Shown here: piece after piece, positions 14,501 through 20,626 of the stretch
Numbering within the stretch: the stretch's first letter is position 1
Layout of the letters: every line of letters begins with the position of its first letter
NCBI GenBank assembly: GCA_006503475.1
Contig: RSEH01000034.1
Span: 144,949-208,948 of the forward strand
Direction: 5' to 3'
Length of the DNA stretch: 64,000 bases
Source: Stentor roeselii
Taxonomy: Eukaryota; Ciliophora; Heterotrichea; Heterotrichida; Stentoridae
The notes under the pieces: model-generated
Seen by the model: only the letters and a program-made list of their open reading frames with translations
What the model was told of the DNA's origin: nothing
Databases searched by the model: none
Position numbers and translations under genes: made by a program

Positions 14501-14826
14501 AAAGGCCTGCTGACGGGTGTTATATTTATGGACTTTGGCTCGAAGGCGCCAGGTGGGATAAAATTCAACATTGTCTTGCGTGGAGCTTCCCGAAAGACTT
14601 GTACACTGCCATGCCCGTCATGCACCTGCTGCCTATTGAGGATAGGGTGGCACCGACTACTGGAATTTACCATTGCCCGGTTTATAAAGTCCTTTCAAGG
14701 CGAGGCACACTTTCAACTACAGGGCACAGCACGAATTTCGTTCTTTTCATTGAACTGGTCTCCAAGGTCTCTAAAGATATCTGGATTCGAGCTGGAGTCG
14801 CTATTTTCTTAAGTCTTAGAAGCTAA
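2524..14826 (+). CDS. Axonemal dynein heavy chain, single-headed inner-arm type
   Basis: A 4100-residue motor protein of the ciliary axoneme that hydrolyses ATP to slide doublet microtubules. Four P-loops are visible: AAA1 GPAGTGKT at residue 1434, AAA2 GLTGGAKT at 1715 (Ala where Gly usually precedes the Lys), AAA3 GPTGTGKS at 2065 and AAA4 GVGGSGRQS at 2415. AAA1 is followed by the family signature ITMNPGYAGRTELPDNLK. The coiled-coil stalk spans about residues 2650-3000, with the microtubule-binding tip near 2760-2900. The C-terminus carries CPVYKVLSRRGTLSTTGHST, typical of axonemal dyneins. Length and the N-terminal segment WLPIEPFDNDDFDIRNPEEW point to the DNAH3/7/12 inner-arm group; the exact orthologue is not resolved. 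It is uninterrupted by introns. Synonymous codon choice changes abruptly at several internal points (see findings). Confidence 0.96.
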   Translation: MESGSRKPEIKPPSSTNKPSFQRFSRHKSAGKSKMDEAVVLESQHSKREGVADIEPKVFEPFIAIPGRTPRKVAVERKRKLFTSVSVEKLLRDEGVDYNKPIAAWLPIEPFDNDDFDIRNPEEWISLGKGDLLPALALHRSQVETGVFDWKPVLISTFDTSKRIFVGIWDDEMQNTVEISKINLVFAAEDPYVFCKRVGSAHQRRKYAESLIRYYFYIDNMPTEEIPTLNSEQKEKIVKKSTNVRYMNKNINPENSPIIYEICLEFAKTMNRIVFDKHLSSAGKELILNKLTLPPAPAKKQAPRFGMNQIPDHDFTNQFSNFCFKSLNLKDEIVISLDKIRDHCLITSEKEIFNVNFTKTMRLEEFRQIEMGSISQIALYLNAWKDNVSSIISSSFQDMGKGWFNLLETSREAYELSKFKKYLTMVKLMMQDALFTMTHKSLYKFVNSLIAFIPEEVDVASPKEVTNAFPELDEDTPQLPIPLIALDIIRGEKSFIYSTDPELAVDKIRMVFEDGINRIREIPVIEEVVMEHLFKKNPVKHYLLTPVIPREQPVHPSDEERKAGRLLDDNWWVWDLKEKLLTSVRYAIEPLALYLQVYEKYEEVFQLDPEKYIHNISEKNGEVSVEELRDEIYKHQELEKKILNEIPETIRVSCFEINCREVRNSLSGKHATFVKLITDQIGLIAKETTNTLLENFKKMQRDISKAPKDVEELTEIKQMIERIPMDIEKMRSEIENNMNTFSILDKFQFKFTTDDLNRKWELFGFPKRTYELIAVKNEELEKQRIVFQEQTVAEQEDFREKIEELENDVKSFVQYSDIGQYSHTAEMVQRVQSKVEYCIQNAKMYNNREFLYGVEATDYSQVHNCAKEFKPFADLWNTINNWFQKHAHWMHGEWETVNGREIEDTVDIAVKTISQVYRHFKNKDMQTIIPVVEKIKSEVDGFKQFVKMAVALRKPGMKDRHWDQISEKVGFEVRPSEGFTLTTVIEMGLKKFDDFLDEVGEKAYKEHQIESKLNEMEAAWEKVDFEIFPSKTGETYIMGGIDKIQNLLDEHIVVSQAMQFSAFKKPFEERIEEWVSTLMRVQDVIEQWGKCQVNWMYLQPIFDSKDIMKQLPNETKKFRSVDQMWRHSMNQVKQNPNVIKICKHENRLENLIEANRILEIVQKELNNYLETKRSAFARFYFLSNDDLLSILSETKDPTRVQPHLRKVFENMERLEFRENSQIYSMFSSEGEQVAFVTPVNPKDKGVEFWMCDLEEMMKKSVRNVLLVSIEDYKKRPRNDWVLIHPGQCVLNGSQVHWTAEVESAILEGPEGVKTYYKFLETQLFDTVKLVRGNLTDMQSIALGALIVIDVHAKDVIWRLVENKVESIDDFDWIAQLRYYWTKDDCYVRCIQTNFPYGYEYLGNSPRLVITPLTDKCYMTLMGALNLNLGGAPAGPAGTGKTESVKDLSKALAKQVVVFNCSEGMDHLMVGKFFKGLSSSGAWACFDEFNRIYIEVLSVIAQQLQTLLEKKRTGVTEFAFEGSIIRMQPTFSVFITMNPGYAGRTELPDNLKALFRPVAMMVPDYAMIGEIMLYSFGFTKARDLAKKMVDTFKLCSEQLSSQDHYDYGMRAVRSVINAAGLIKRAEPDMDEEQLLLRALRDVNVPKFLKDDLPLFENIINDLFPHVEKPNINRKPLDQALIDTCAKLNLQPETSFIEKIYQLYDTTKVRHGLMIVGLTGGAKTSNYLALSRAMSSIKHVPGFFDVFVHILNPKSITMGQLYGKFDELTHEWTDGVLADIIRKCVRDQYNPPYNNKHWVMFDGPVDAIWIENMNTVLDDNKKLCLNSGEIIMLSQHMTMMFEVEDLAVASPATVSRCGMVYMEPISLGLPPLVRSWFNTLPVKVKDFEGIVTKLTSFFDVYVYPMIKFVRKNLSEPVSSMDNNLVQSIFRIMNCYLVKYNDTEVKNVSVEEIQDLDGMIENLFVYAVTWTLGVTTNSEGRKRFDKHFREILGTRTLPVAFPETETVYDWFFDENSKVYKSWTDTIPAYEVDPNGFFNEIVVPTMDSIRTKYLYKLLLVNRYHVLSPGPTGTGKSVNSNSLLSFSMPDTFQYITLTFSAQTSANQTQDLIDGKVVKRRNRVYGPPTGKYYVIFVDDLNMPKKEKYGAQPPLELLRQWMDHKGWYDRKEKTKREIVDIMFLSAMGPPGGGRSVITNRLVRHFNLVTYTLLEESDITMIYSKILSAYLRTYVEPIRQSVSNFVKASLSLYSFVEKTLLPTPDRSHYTFNLRDLAHVFEGVCSSTPKSISEFITMVRLWCHENLRVFGDRLINQDDLNILTDALRERVKEDFGLDPNEVFARERIIFGHFLNSNLPEDQRIYEEVKNTADIMKVVNEYLEGYNDRYPKKQMKLVMFLDACCHVAKICRILKAPNGNALLLGVGGSGRQSMSKLSAFIMETELRQIEITKSYNMNQWRDDLKSALKYAGVRNERIIFLLVDTQIIDEQMLEDTNNVLNSGDVPNLYKTDDLEDITNVGRPECQKKGLQPTDMNIMTQFIARVKKNIHVILAMSPIGEAFRSRLRMFPSLINCCTIDWFTDWPEEALISVAKGQLTEEDLSIENSLDSLVQFFKTVHKSVEQTSHKFLNELRRHVYITPTSYLELLRCFKTLLVDKRNQLQTARSRFSGGVERLIKAGKDVEIMKGELTEMKPQLAVAQVEGEKMMEKIVRDKAEAEETQKVVAKDEAEAQAKADVVEKLTAQAQGELDEALPLLEKALESVKLLKRDHIVEVKSFLSPSEGVVMTMEAVCVLMGIKPIKKNDPNKLGAKIDDFWEPAKNELMKNPKQLLEDLVGYDREGITQELIDKITPRVNNEKFRPEIIRSSSVACEAMCKWVHAMHKFYHVNKQVEPLRKQVAQLNAELDMSRSLLKEAKAKLKAVTDQIEALEADYDASVKKQEYLKFKINDCEVKLERAEKLIGGLGGEQVRWTKESENLTERIEKLPGDCALSAGTVSYTGAFTGVYRQQLEMSWRKTLVTLGIDHTNSVTMRATLGEPVKIQQWKVAGLPSDSVSIENGIIIEKARRWSLMIDPQGQANSFIKKLGKEHEEGIESCKASDGNIIRNLGTAIMNGKWFLIENVGEELDPALEPILLQQVVREGAGYSIRIGDKSVEYNRNFRFFMTTTLPNPHYSPETCVKVTLLNFAITPEGLEEQMLGTVVAKENPKLEETKSVLIAQNAKAQKELKQIEDTILEQISSSEGNILDNQELINILAASKITSTNIMAQVEEAKKTEKEIDEARESYRPVAFRASLLFFCIVNLSNIDPMYQYSLQWFTRLFELGIDNAPNPGGHEERLVSLNEYFTYSLYQNVCRSLFEKHKLLFSFILTQKILDGYKEIDLNEWRYMLTGPQGTIEIPPNPTTWLNDNTWKSIYEEIFGLEQLDRFKGIETYFMNNTDLFKPMFDATNAHEEPMPGIWENKLNEFEKMLILKAVRPDKVIPGILNWVIVKLGKKFVIPPTFDLATIYQDSGVTTPLICVLSPGSDPISAILRFAEEKGMGHKLNSCSLGQGQGDRAKKFIDDSKNRGEWVLLQNCHLAASWMPALEKIVEEFDDQLHRDFRLWLTSMPAKEFPVSILQNGIKMTIEPPQGLRSNLLQTYSTIDDKALEDCSKPEAYKTLFFGFCFFHAIVQDRRKFGPIGWNIQYEFTFEDLDVTLKQLKMFLNQETSVIPYKVLNILGAEVNYGGRVTDDKDSRLIKTILCNYIDPEIFQADYKFSTSGKYYAPPPGNKDVYVRYIEGLDLNPEPEAFGLHENAEITTAQGETRKVLETILLMQPRTGSGSGKSREEIIRDIAKGIESNLPSKFNIEDVATQYPTQYNESMNTVLFQEVIKYQRLLSRMESSLANIQKALVGRIVMSEELELVSKAMYDNQVPDMWGDVGFLSLKPLSSWFVELKERIKFLNDWILNGTPNIFWISGFFFPQAFVTGTLQNFARKHVIPIDHLSFDFIVKDDLAVEDVKERPADGCYIYGLWLEGARWDKIQHCLAWSFPKDLYTAMPVMHLLPIEDRVAPTTGIYHCPVYKVLSRRGTLSTTGHSTNFVLFIELVSKVSKDIWIRAGVAIFLSLRS

Positions 14827-14838
14827 ATTTTATAATTT

Positions 14839-15906
14839 ATGGACTTTGTCAGTGATTTAAACAGCATTGAAGAAACCTTGGCTAGGGGAAAAAGTATTGT
14901 TAAAGAAAGCATTGACTTAACCAGGAAAAATGCTGAAAGGAAAAAAGAAATTGAGAGAAAACTGCAGAATTGCTTCTCGATTAGTGCGCAGAAAGCTCAG
15001 GAGAATTCTTTTACGCTGGACTTGGAAAATAATCAGATTTCTATCATTTCGAAGGAGAAGAATCAGGAAAGCTATATGTATAATGAAGATGCGATTAAAC
15101 TGTTAAACATTAAGATCGAGGATCTGGAAAAAGAAAAAAATTACAGTCAGAGGAAACTTGGCGAACTTCAAGATATTGCGAAAGACTTGGAAACTGAAAA
15201 TTTTTCTTTGAAATCGAAAATTAGAGGACTTGTCACACAGTTGAAAAATAGTGATGAGGAACTTAACAGGTTTAGTGAAGAGTTTTTAAAGATAAAGGAT
15301 GAAAATGAAAGGATTTTAAAAGAAAATCAAGAAATGACTGAAAGGTATGAGAAAGTTTTAAAAGAAAATCTTGTTTTTAAAAGTGGGTTGCATAGGAATA
15401 GTATTGAAATCGAAAAAAATCTTGATCAACCCGGCCACGAAAAAAGGGTCAGTTCATTATCAAAAAAGAATATTTCACTGGATGAGAAGAACCAAGACAT
15501 TCCATTTGAAACTGAGTCATCTACTGAAACTTATTATCAGTTTTTCAAGAACCTAAAAAAGAATGTCATTGATTCCGGAAAATCTTATGAAAAACCTGGA
15601 CTAACACCTTTACTAGACACAAAAGAAGATCGACCATTGTCAAAAGTGCAGAAAAGTGACTACCTGATCAGGAAAAAAACGAAAAATGAGGACATTCTTG
15701 AGAAATTAGAAGAAAAGTACAAAAAAACTGATGAGAAATTAAAAAAAATTTCAAGTAGTCTTGCTGCGAATCCGAATTCTACAAGTAAAAAAAAATTGTC
15801 GATTTCATTTGATAATGCGAAGAACACAGAAACAACCAAACCGAAGATAACTGTGAAAATAAAGCATAAGCGTGCCTTACCCAAAACCAAACGTGTCAAG
15901 AAATAG
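14839..15906 (+). CDS. Coiled-coil protein, unknown function
   Basis: 355 residues. Residues about 20-185 are heptad-rich coiled coil (many Lys, Glu, Leu, Asn). The C-terminal third is Lys/Ser-rich and very basic, ending KRALPKTKRVKK. No catalytic domain is recognised. The start codon lies only 12 bp after the dynein stop codon on the same strand, too little for a separate 3' UTR, promoter and 5' UTR. Co-transcription with, or transcription initiation inside, the dynein gene should be considered. An axonemal or cytoskeletal role is suggested only by the neighbour and the coiled coil. Confidence 0.8.
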   Translation: MDFVSDLNSIEETLARGKSIVKESIDLTRKNAERKKEIERKLQNCFSISAQKAQENSFTLDLENNQISIISKEKNQESYMYNEDAIKLLNIKIEDLEKEKNYSQRKLGELQDIAKDLETENFSLKSKIRGLVTQLKNSDEELNRFSEEFLKIKDENERILKENQEMTERYEKVLKENLVFKSGLHRNSIEIEKNLDQPGHEKRVSSLSKKNISLDEKNQDIPFETESSTETYYQFFKNLKKNVIDSGKSYEKPGLTPLLDTKEDRPLSKVQKSDYLIRKKTKNEDILEKLEEKYKKTDEKLKKISSSLAANPNSTSKKKLSISFDNAKNTETTKPKITVKIKHKRALPKTKRVKK

Positions 15907-16308
15907 TTAAATAATCCGGTCATTATTTATTTAAAATTATACATGATGGAGATAGTCTTTCTACACCTATATAGAGATGAGAGAAAAATGTAAAATTTAA
16001 GAAATAATTTCTCTATATAATTTGTATATAGAAACATACAAATCTTATGACTTCAATTATTCTTTAATTTTTATTTCTTTATAAATTTTAAACTTTTAGA
16101 AATCAATCGATCTGAAACTTTCATAAAAGTAATTAAATAAATCGTCTTTTACTTAAAATTTTCATATTCTATAACTTGTTGCGGTTTAATAATTTGCCAT
16201 TAATTTATTAAAGATTGTTTTTTTATACTTTTGATTATTGAAACAATCTGGACTGTATTACTTTCAGGTTTATTTCTTCAATCTAAACTTTTTAGTTCTG
16301 TTTTGTTT
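15907..16308. other. AT-rich intergenic stretch
   Basis: Between the coiled-coil gene and a possible decayed ORF. Strongly AT-rich with stop codons in all frames. No RNA gene or repeat is recognised. Confidence 0.6.
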
Positions 16309-16624
16309 ATGAGTCTTGCATGTATCTCTATTCTTGTGTGGATCAGCATTGTTAAACCAAAATTTTAAGTATATTGTGACGGTCTTAATAACGGAAGTGG
16401 AACTCAGACTTTTTGTTCTTTGGATGGAACTAAACTTGGAGGTTTTATTTTGATCTATGTGAGAGTTATGATGATTTTTATTTAGTGCGATTAATGTTTA
16501 GTGCATAATTTTGATAAAGGCTTCAAATCTATTTATACTTGTGGAACTGCTTCCAAGAGTGAGAACTACACTGAAGGGCTTAAGTATAAATATTTAGAGT
16601 AGGTTTTTGGAGTTTATTTAGAAT
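16309..16624 (+). pseudogene. Possible decayed small secreted-protein ORF
   Basis: From an ATG the frame reads MSLACISILVWISIVKPKF, which resembles a signal peptide, then hits TAA (16366-16368). The same frame continues with protein-like, Cys- and Gly-containing sequence (VYCDGLNNGSGTQTFCSLDG, and later YTCGTASKSENYTEGLKYKY) interrupted by further TAG/TAA codons before a final TGA. No 15-16 nt GT...AG segment removes the first stop. It may be a gene remnant whose frame survived base substitutions, or chance in AT-rich DNA. Low confidence. Confidence 0.25.
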
Positions 16625-16980
16625 GATAGGATTTATTAGGCTTTGGTTAGAATTTTAGATTATGTTAGGATCTCAAGAGAATTGACTGGGCTCGTGAAGG
16701 GAATTTGATTTAGGGTTATTTATGTTTTTTAAGAAAGTATTTTCATGTCTTTCTTTTCGTTTGAATTTTAGTCAAAATTTTTTATGTTTTTCTTTGAGAG
16801 GGACCTTGAATTATCTACTAATTCTTGAATTTAATATATTATTTAGGAATATTATATTACTATCTTGTTACCTCTGCAACCTTCCAAATAAATATTAGAC
16901 TATAGGTTATCCAGAATAGAGAAAATCTCTAAACTTTCCATAATGAAATTAAAAGGAAAAACCTAAAACTACCTTAATAT

Positions 16981-18183
16981 CTAATATCCCCATTCAAGAT
17001 AAATGCACTCTGGGTATTTATCCTTCCATTCTCTTGCTTGAGGTGAGCGATGAATATCAGCATACTCACAACTTAAATTTTCAAGGTTTAAAACTTGAAC
17101 TAAATAAATAATACGATCTTAATATAAATGACCTATTTTTCTTTTACAGTCTTAAATATCTTCTACTATCTTTTTGGTAAGATACAAGCTTATTCAAAGT
17201 TTACATCCTTCTAAATGTATATCACCCCCTGATTATAATTTGCAATCTTATTAGAAGTAACCTGAATATTCCTTACAATAAAAAGTATATTTTCCATCAT
17301 TTGAAAATAGTAATTCCTTGAACCATTTACATGTCGTTTCAGCATTTCGTGCGAAATTAGTTATAATAAACCCTATTTTTTCGTGCTTGGTCTTTGGCTT
17401 AATTCCTAAATATCAAAAACTATTGATAATAAGCTGTGATGCACTAGGAATCAAAGAATTCCTGTTAACTATGACCTGAAGTTCTTCAATCTTTTTTTCA
17501 CTTTGTAATTGTTGATTTTTTAAAGATTTTATTTCTCCTTTCAGAGCTTTCGGATTTTTTCTGAATTAATTACCTTTATTATTAAATTTTCCTTTTAATT
17601 CTTTTAATTTACTCTCAAGTTCATTAGCTCTATCAGTCTCTTGCTTCATTTCTAATTGATGTTGCTGGGTTATTATTTTTTTCTCATCTTCAAGTTTTAT
17701 AATCTTTGCCTGAAGTTCATCGATAGACTTTCTCAATTCTTCAATCAGAATTAAGTTGGGATGAACAGAAGTTTTGACTTTAGGTCTTTGAAAATCTTTG
17801 TTTATCTTATAAACTTCACCAATCATTTTCACTTGGTCTATGATAAAAGAAATCCTTTTTTTATCGAACTGAAAAGGTTTGACTTGGTCAACATTTTTAT
17901 TATTCTTTTTGAAATCTGATACAGCTTTACTTGAAGCTTCTTTAAGTGCTATAATTATTTTTTGGGTTTCATTTACCATCTCACTTATTAAGTTTTTCTT
18001 AAATTGCTTTACTTGTAAACGAGATTCTTCAATTGTTGTCTGTAATTCAAGTTTTACTACATTGTGATTTTTTAGGTCCTTGGCATGTAAAATGGCATGA
18101 TCTCCACACATAAATAGTTGTGGACGGCATGTTGGACATTTAAAACTTGCCTTATCATCGCATCGATCTCTATAGCAAAGCAT
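16981..18183 (-). CDS. B-box zinc finger / coiled-coil protein with a tiny-intron array
   Basis: The first 205 codons encode a Cys/His cluster (LCYRDRC...CPTC...MCGDHAILH, B-box-like) and a long coiled coil. The frame then meets a TAA at 17566-17568 but continues as coiled coil in the same phase (GEIKSLKNQQLQSEKKIEEL). A TGA at 17413-17415 sits inside a perfect 15-nt GT...AG intron (17406-17420). Later stops fall in nine consecutive 15-16 nt units (17100-17261). With these removed the protein runs through SNDGKYTFYCKEYS, DWEGSYNYLQVLNLENL and ends AREWKDKYPECIYLEWGY, TAG at 16981-16983. The C-terminus matches the gene at 62125-64000. The TAA at 17566 is unresolved: a 27-nt GT...AG segment (17547-17573) would remove it in frame; otherwise it is a nonsense mutation or sequence error. 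Function unknown. Confidence 0.65.
17100..17261 (-). other. Array of nine consecutive 15-16 nt introns with single-codon exons
   Basis: Reading the minus strand from 17261, nine units follow each other: 17247-17261, 17229-17243, 17211-17225, 17189-17204, 17170-17185, 17151-17166, 17133-17147, 17118-17132 and 17100-17114. Lengths are 15,15,15,16,16,16,15,15,15. All end in AG. All begin GT except the second, which begins GC (GC-AG). The sequences between them are 3,3,6,3,3,3,0 and 3 nt. Joined, these spacers continue the open frame (S-D-W-E-G-S-Y-N-Y-L-Q-V) and remove every in-frame stop. The intron lengths match those known for heterotrichs. Splicing is inferred from frame and homology, not observed. 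Confidence 0.75.
17406..17420 (-). other. 15-nt intron
   Basis: GTTTTTGATATTTAG on the minus strand. It contains an in-frame TGA. Removing it keeps the frame and joins the coiled-coil exon (QLIIN) to IKPKTKHEKIGFIITNF. Confidence 0.8.
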
Positions 18184-18890
18184 TAATTATAGTTTAATTT
18201 TGAATAAATAGATAGATGAATTTTAGATGTAATAGTTAGAAATTATTATAAAATTATAGACATATTTTTAAAATAATAGCCTGTTCCTGAAAAAGTATTC
18301 TTTCTAGTTCATATCAGTATTAGATTAACTTAGAATCAGTTGATTGGGCTATGAAGTTTTGAATCTCTAATATAAATTTTAAGTAAAGTAGATTATTTTT
18401 GAAAATATTAAATATTCTAATTAATAAATAATTTTAAAGGGTTAATTTCCAACAGGAAATTTTTTATACGTAAAACAGTTAGGACAATAATAAACTGTCT
18501 TAAGGTAAGTTTTGAAATATATATATATAATGTAATTTATCAAATAAATGTATTAAAATCATATATCAAGCCAACAAACTCTGTTTAATTAACCTCAAAA
18601 ATGCACTCATCTAACCTTTCAATAAAATTACACATTATAATTCTAATTACTTAAACTTAATCATTTCTAAAATACCATAAACCTTATATAAACCGAAAAT
18701 CCATAGCTATTTCAATTGTTCGAACTAATGAAGGTCTTAATTATGGGAATATCTATTCACTATAATTAAATCTTATTTCTATATTCTCAAAGTGTAAATA
18801 CCTTAAACCCAATTAGCTGGTTTCATTTGAATGATGACTTATTAATATCATCCAAATTTTATTCTCTAAGCAACTTAAACTAAATAATTC
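18184..18890. other. AT-rich intergenic region
   Basis: Between a minus-strand gene start and the end of the next minus-strand gene. Short AT repeats (e.g. an ATATATATAT run near 18518) and no ORF of note. It should contain the promoter of the B-box gene and the 3' end of the arrestin-like gene; no defined element is recognised. Confidence 0.6.
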
Positions 18891-19994
18891 CTAACTAAAC
18901 TTCGTCTGATCCAAATTAGTACCCTCATATTTTCCTTCCAGTCCAAGATGAGTCCCTACAGCTTCTAATTTCCGATCATAAGCCACCTCAACATGTCTAA
19001 AAACCTGAGGCCTCCAATTCTCAGGAGCAACAAAATTCGGCAATTCAAATCTTCCTTCACTCTCCAAAATAAAAGAAGTAACAGCCACATGTCGATCTCC
19101 ACAACAAACACAAGAATTATCAAGAACAAGTTCAAACTCAATAAAAAATTTCAAATTAAAAAGTTTCCCTTCAAAATTGCACATTTTCGGAAGAAACTGA
19201 GGAAGTCGAGGAAAGCTATTAAAACTGATAATAAATCGTTTTCCTTGATCACCTTCGAACTTTTCCCCAGGTTTAATATCAACTTTTAAGGTAGACTGAC
19301 ACAAAGGCATTCTAATAGTGTATCGACGAGGTTGGAAACGGTTAAAAGCTGCTTGGGTAACACACAAAGCATCCATTTTAATAGCGTTGATTGTTACCTT
19401 GCTTTTTGAATTATCGATATCGATAATACAGTCCAAAGGTGTTGTGGGGGAGTATTTATCATTAATCCATCGAATATTCACGTCAATTGTTCCTTTCTTT
19501 TTAAAACACCAGGCAATTACCTTGGCAGTTAAATGATCTTCATGAGGACTTTGCATGGAAAGAATATTTTTTATCCAAAGTTGCTGGCTGGTCTTGATGT
19601 AGACATTGGGACCTTTTAAAAATGCTTTTAGTTTGTAATGCATTCTTAGTAATATTCCAGGTACCAAGTAACTGAAGCTTCCTGGTAAGGATGGAGGCAG
19701 GAGTAAGGAGAAGGGGACTGAGAAGTGACTTGCTTCTATTGGGGATTCCCAGGATATTAATAAGTAATCGGTTTTTGATACTTGGGCTTTTAGCATCCTT
19801 TGGTCTTTTAAGTCATCTAATCTTGGGCCTAGTAATGAATTTTCTACTCCTTTGAAGCGTAAGTAAAGGGTACTTGGAGAAATGGTTTGCTTTAGGATTA
19901 TGTTTATTGAACCACGAACTTGCTCTCCTGGATAGAAGATGTATTTTTCTAAGATGATATTCAAGTTTCCATGAGTCGAAATTCCTATTTCCAT
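18891..19994 (-). CDS. Arrestin-like (alpha-arrestin fold) protein
   Basis: 367 residues. The N-terminal lobe shows the arrestin pattern: YFYPGEQVRGSINI-like strands (as KYIFYPGEQVRGSINIIL), LYLRFKGVENS, then FSVPFSLLLPPSLPGSFSYL and a strand resembling Y-K-L-K-A-F-L-K-G. The C-terminal lobe (about residues 155-320) has further strands and ends SEGRFELPNFVAPENW. Such proteins act as adaptors that link membrane cargo to ubiquitin ligases or trafficking machinery. No PPxY motif is obvious, so ligase recruitment is uncertain. The start ATG is preceded by the AT-only context common to genes here (AATAATAAAAATG). Family call is by strand pattern; specific role unknown. Confidence 0.75.
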   Translation of the reverse strand: MEIGISTHGNLNIILEKYIFYPGEQVRGSINIILKQTISPSTLYLRFKGVENSLLGPRLDDLKDQRMLKAQVSKTDYLLISWESPIEASHFSVPFSLLLPPSLPGSFSYLVPGILLRMHYKLKAFLKGPNVYIKTSQQLWIKNILSMQSPHEDHLTAKVIAWCFKKKGTIDVNIRWINDKYSPTTPLDCIIDIDNSKSKVTINAIKMDALCVTQAAFNRFQPRRYTIRMPLCQSTLKVDIKPGEKFEGDQGKRFIISFNSFPRLPQFLPKMCNFEGKLFNLKFFIEFELVLDNSCVCCGDRHVAVTSFILESEGRFELPNFVAPENWRPQVFRHVEVAYDRKLEAVGTHLGLEGKYEGTNLDQTKFS

Positions 19995-20626
19995 TTTTAT
20001 TATTTTGAAAGAAGTAATTATTTATGGTATTGAGGATTATATAATTTATATACAGTAAAAATAAAAGAAATTTTTAAAAAACGAAAAAAAATCGAATGTT
20101 TTTGTATGTTGAAGAGTAAAACTTTATATAAATTTAGAGTGATTCTATGTGGAAACTAGTTAAATTATTTTACTCAGTGATTTTTACTTTTGAAATATTT
20201 TTAACTAAATTAGATCTTTTTTATTTGAGGATGGCATTTTATCAAAAAAACTCAAAAAGGCACTTTATTAAAAAAAATAGTTTAATCCTCATTATTTGAC
20301 TTAAATTACAAGAATAAACAGAGCTAGAAAAACAATCTTAAATAGAAGAATTTCTTGTCATTCTGAATTACTAATAATATGATAATGTTTAAGTGTAAAG
20401 ACATGGTTCTTCTAATGTAAAATTATGGGATTACTAACTATCGATTTAATTGACTTATTTTTTGAACATAAAATTTAAATGGTCACCTTGATTAAAAGGA
20501 AATAAAATTTTTCTCAGCAAGTTCAACTGGGATGTTTTGGAATATCAATAATTACAAGTAGATCAATAAATTTAAATATTCTTCAGAATTTTATAATTAA
20601 TATGATAAAAATTAAAACTCTCTTAT
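19995..20626. other. AT-rich intergenic region
   Basis: Lies between two minus-strand genes. Poly-A/T runs, stop codons in every frame, no RNA gene or repeat recognised. Presumed promoter of the arrestin-like gene and terminator region of the WD40 gene. Confidence 0.6.

Noticed and set aside
16366-16624. Tiny-intron rescue of the + strand ORF at 16309
   Set aside because: No 15-16 nt GT...AG segment spans the first stop (nearest candidates are 17, 19 and 21 nt).
16981-18183. Reassigned stop codons (Condylostoma- or Blepharisma-like code) to explain in-frame TAA/TGA
   Set aside because: The 4100-codon dynein and all other large genes have no internal stops and use TAA/TAG/TGA as ends. The stops here fall inside 15-16 nt GT...AG units.
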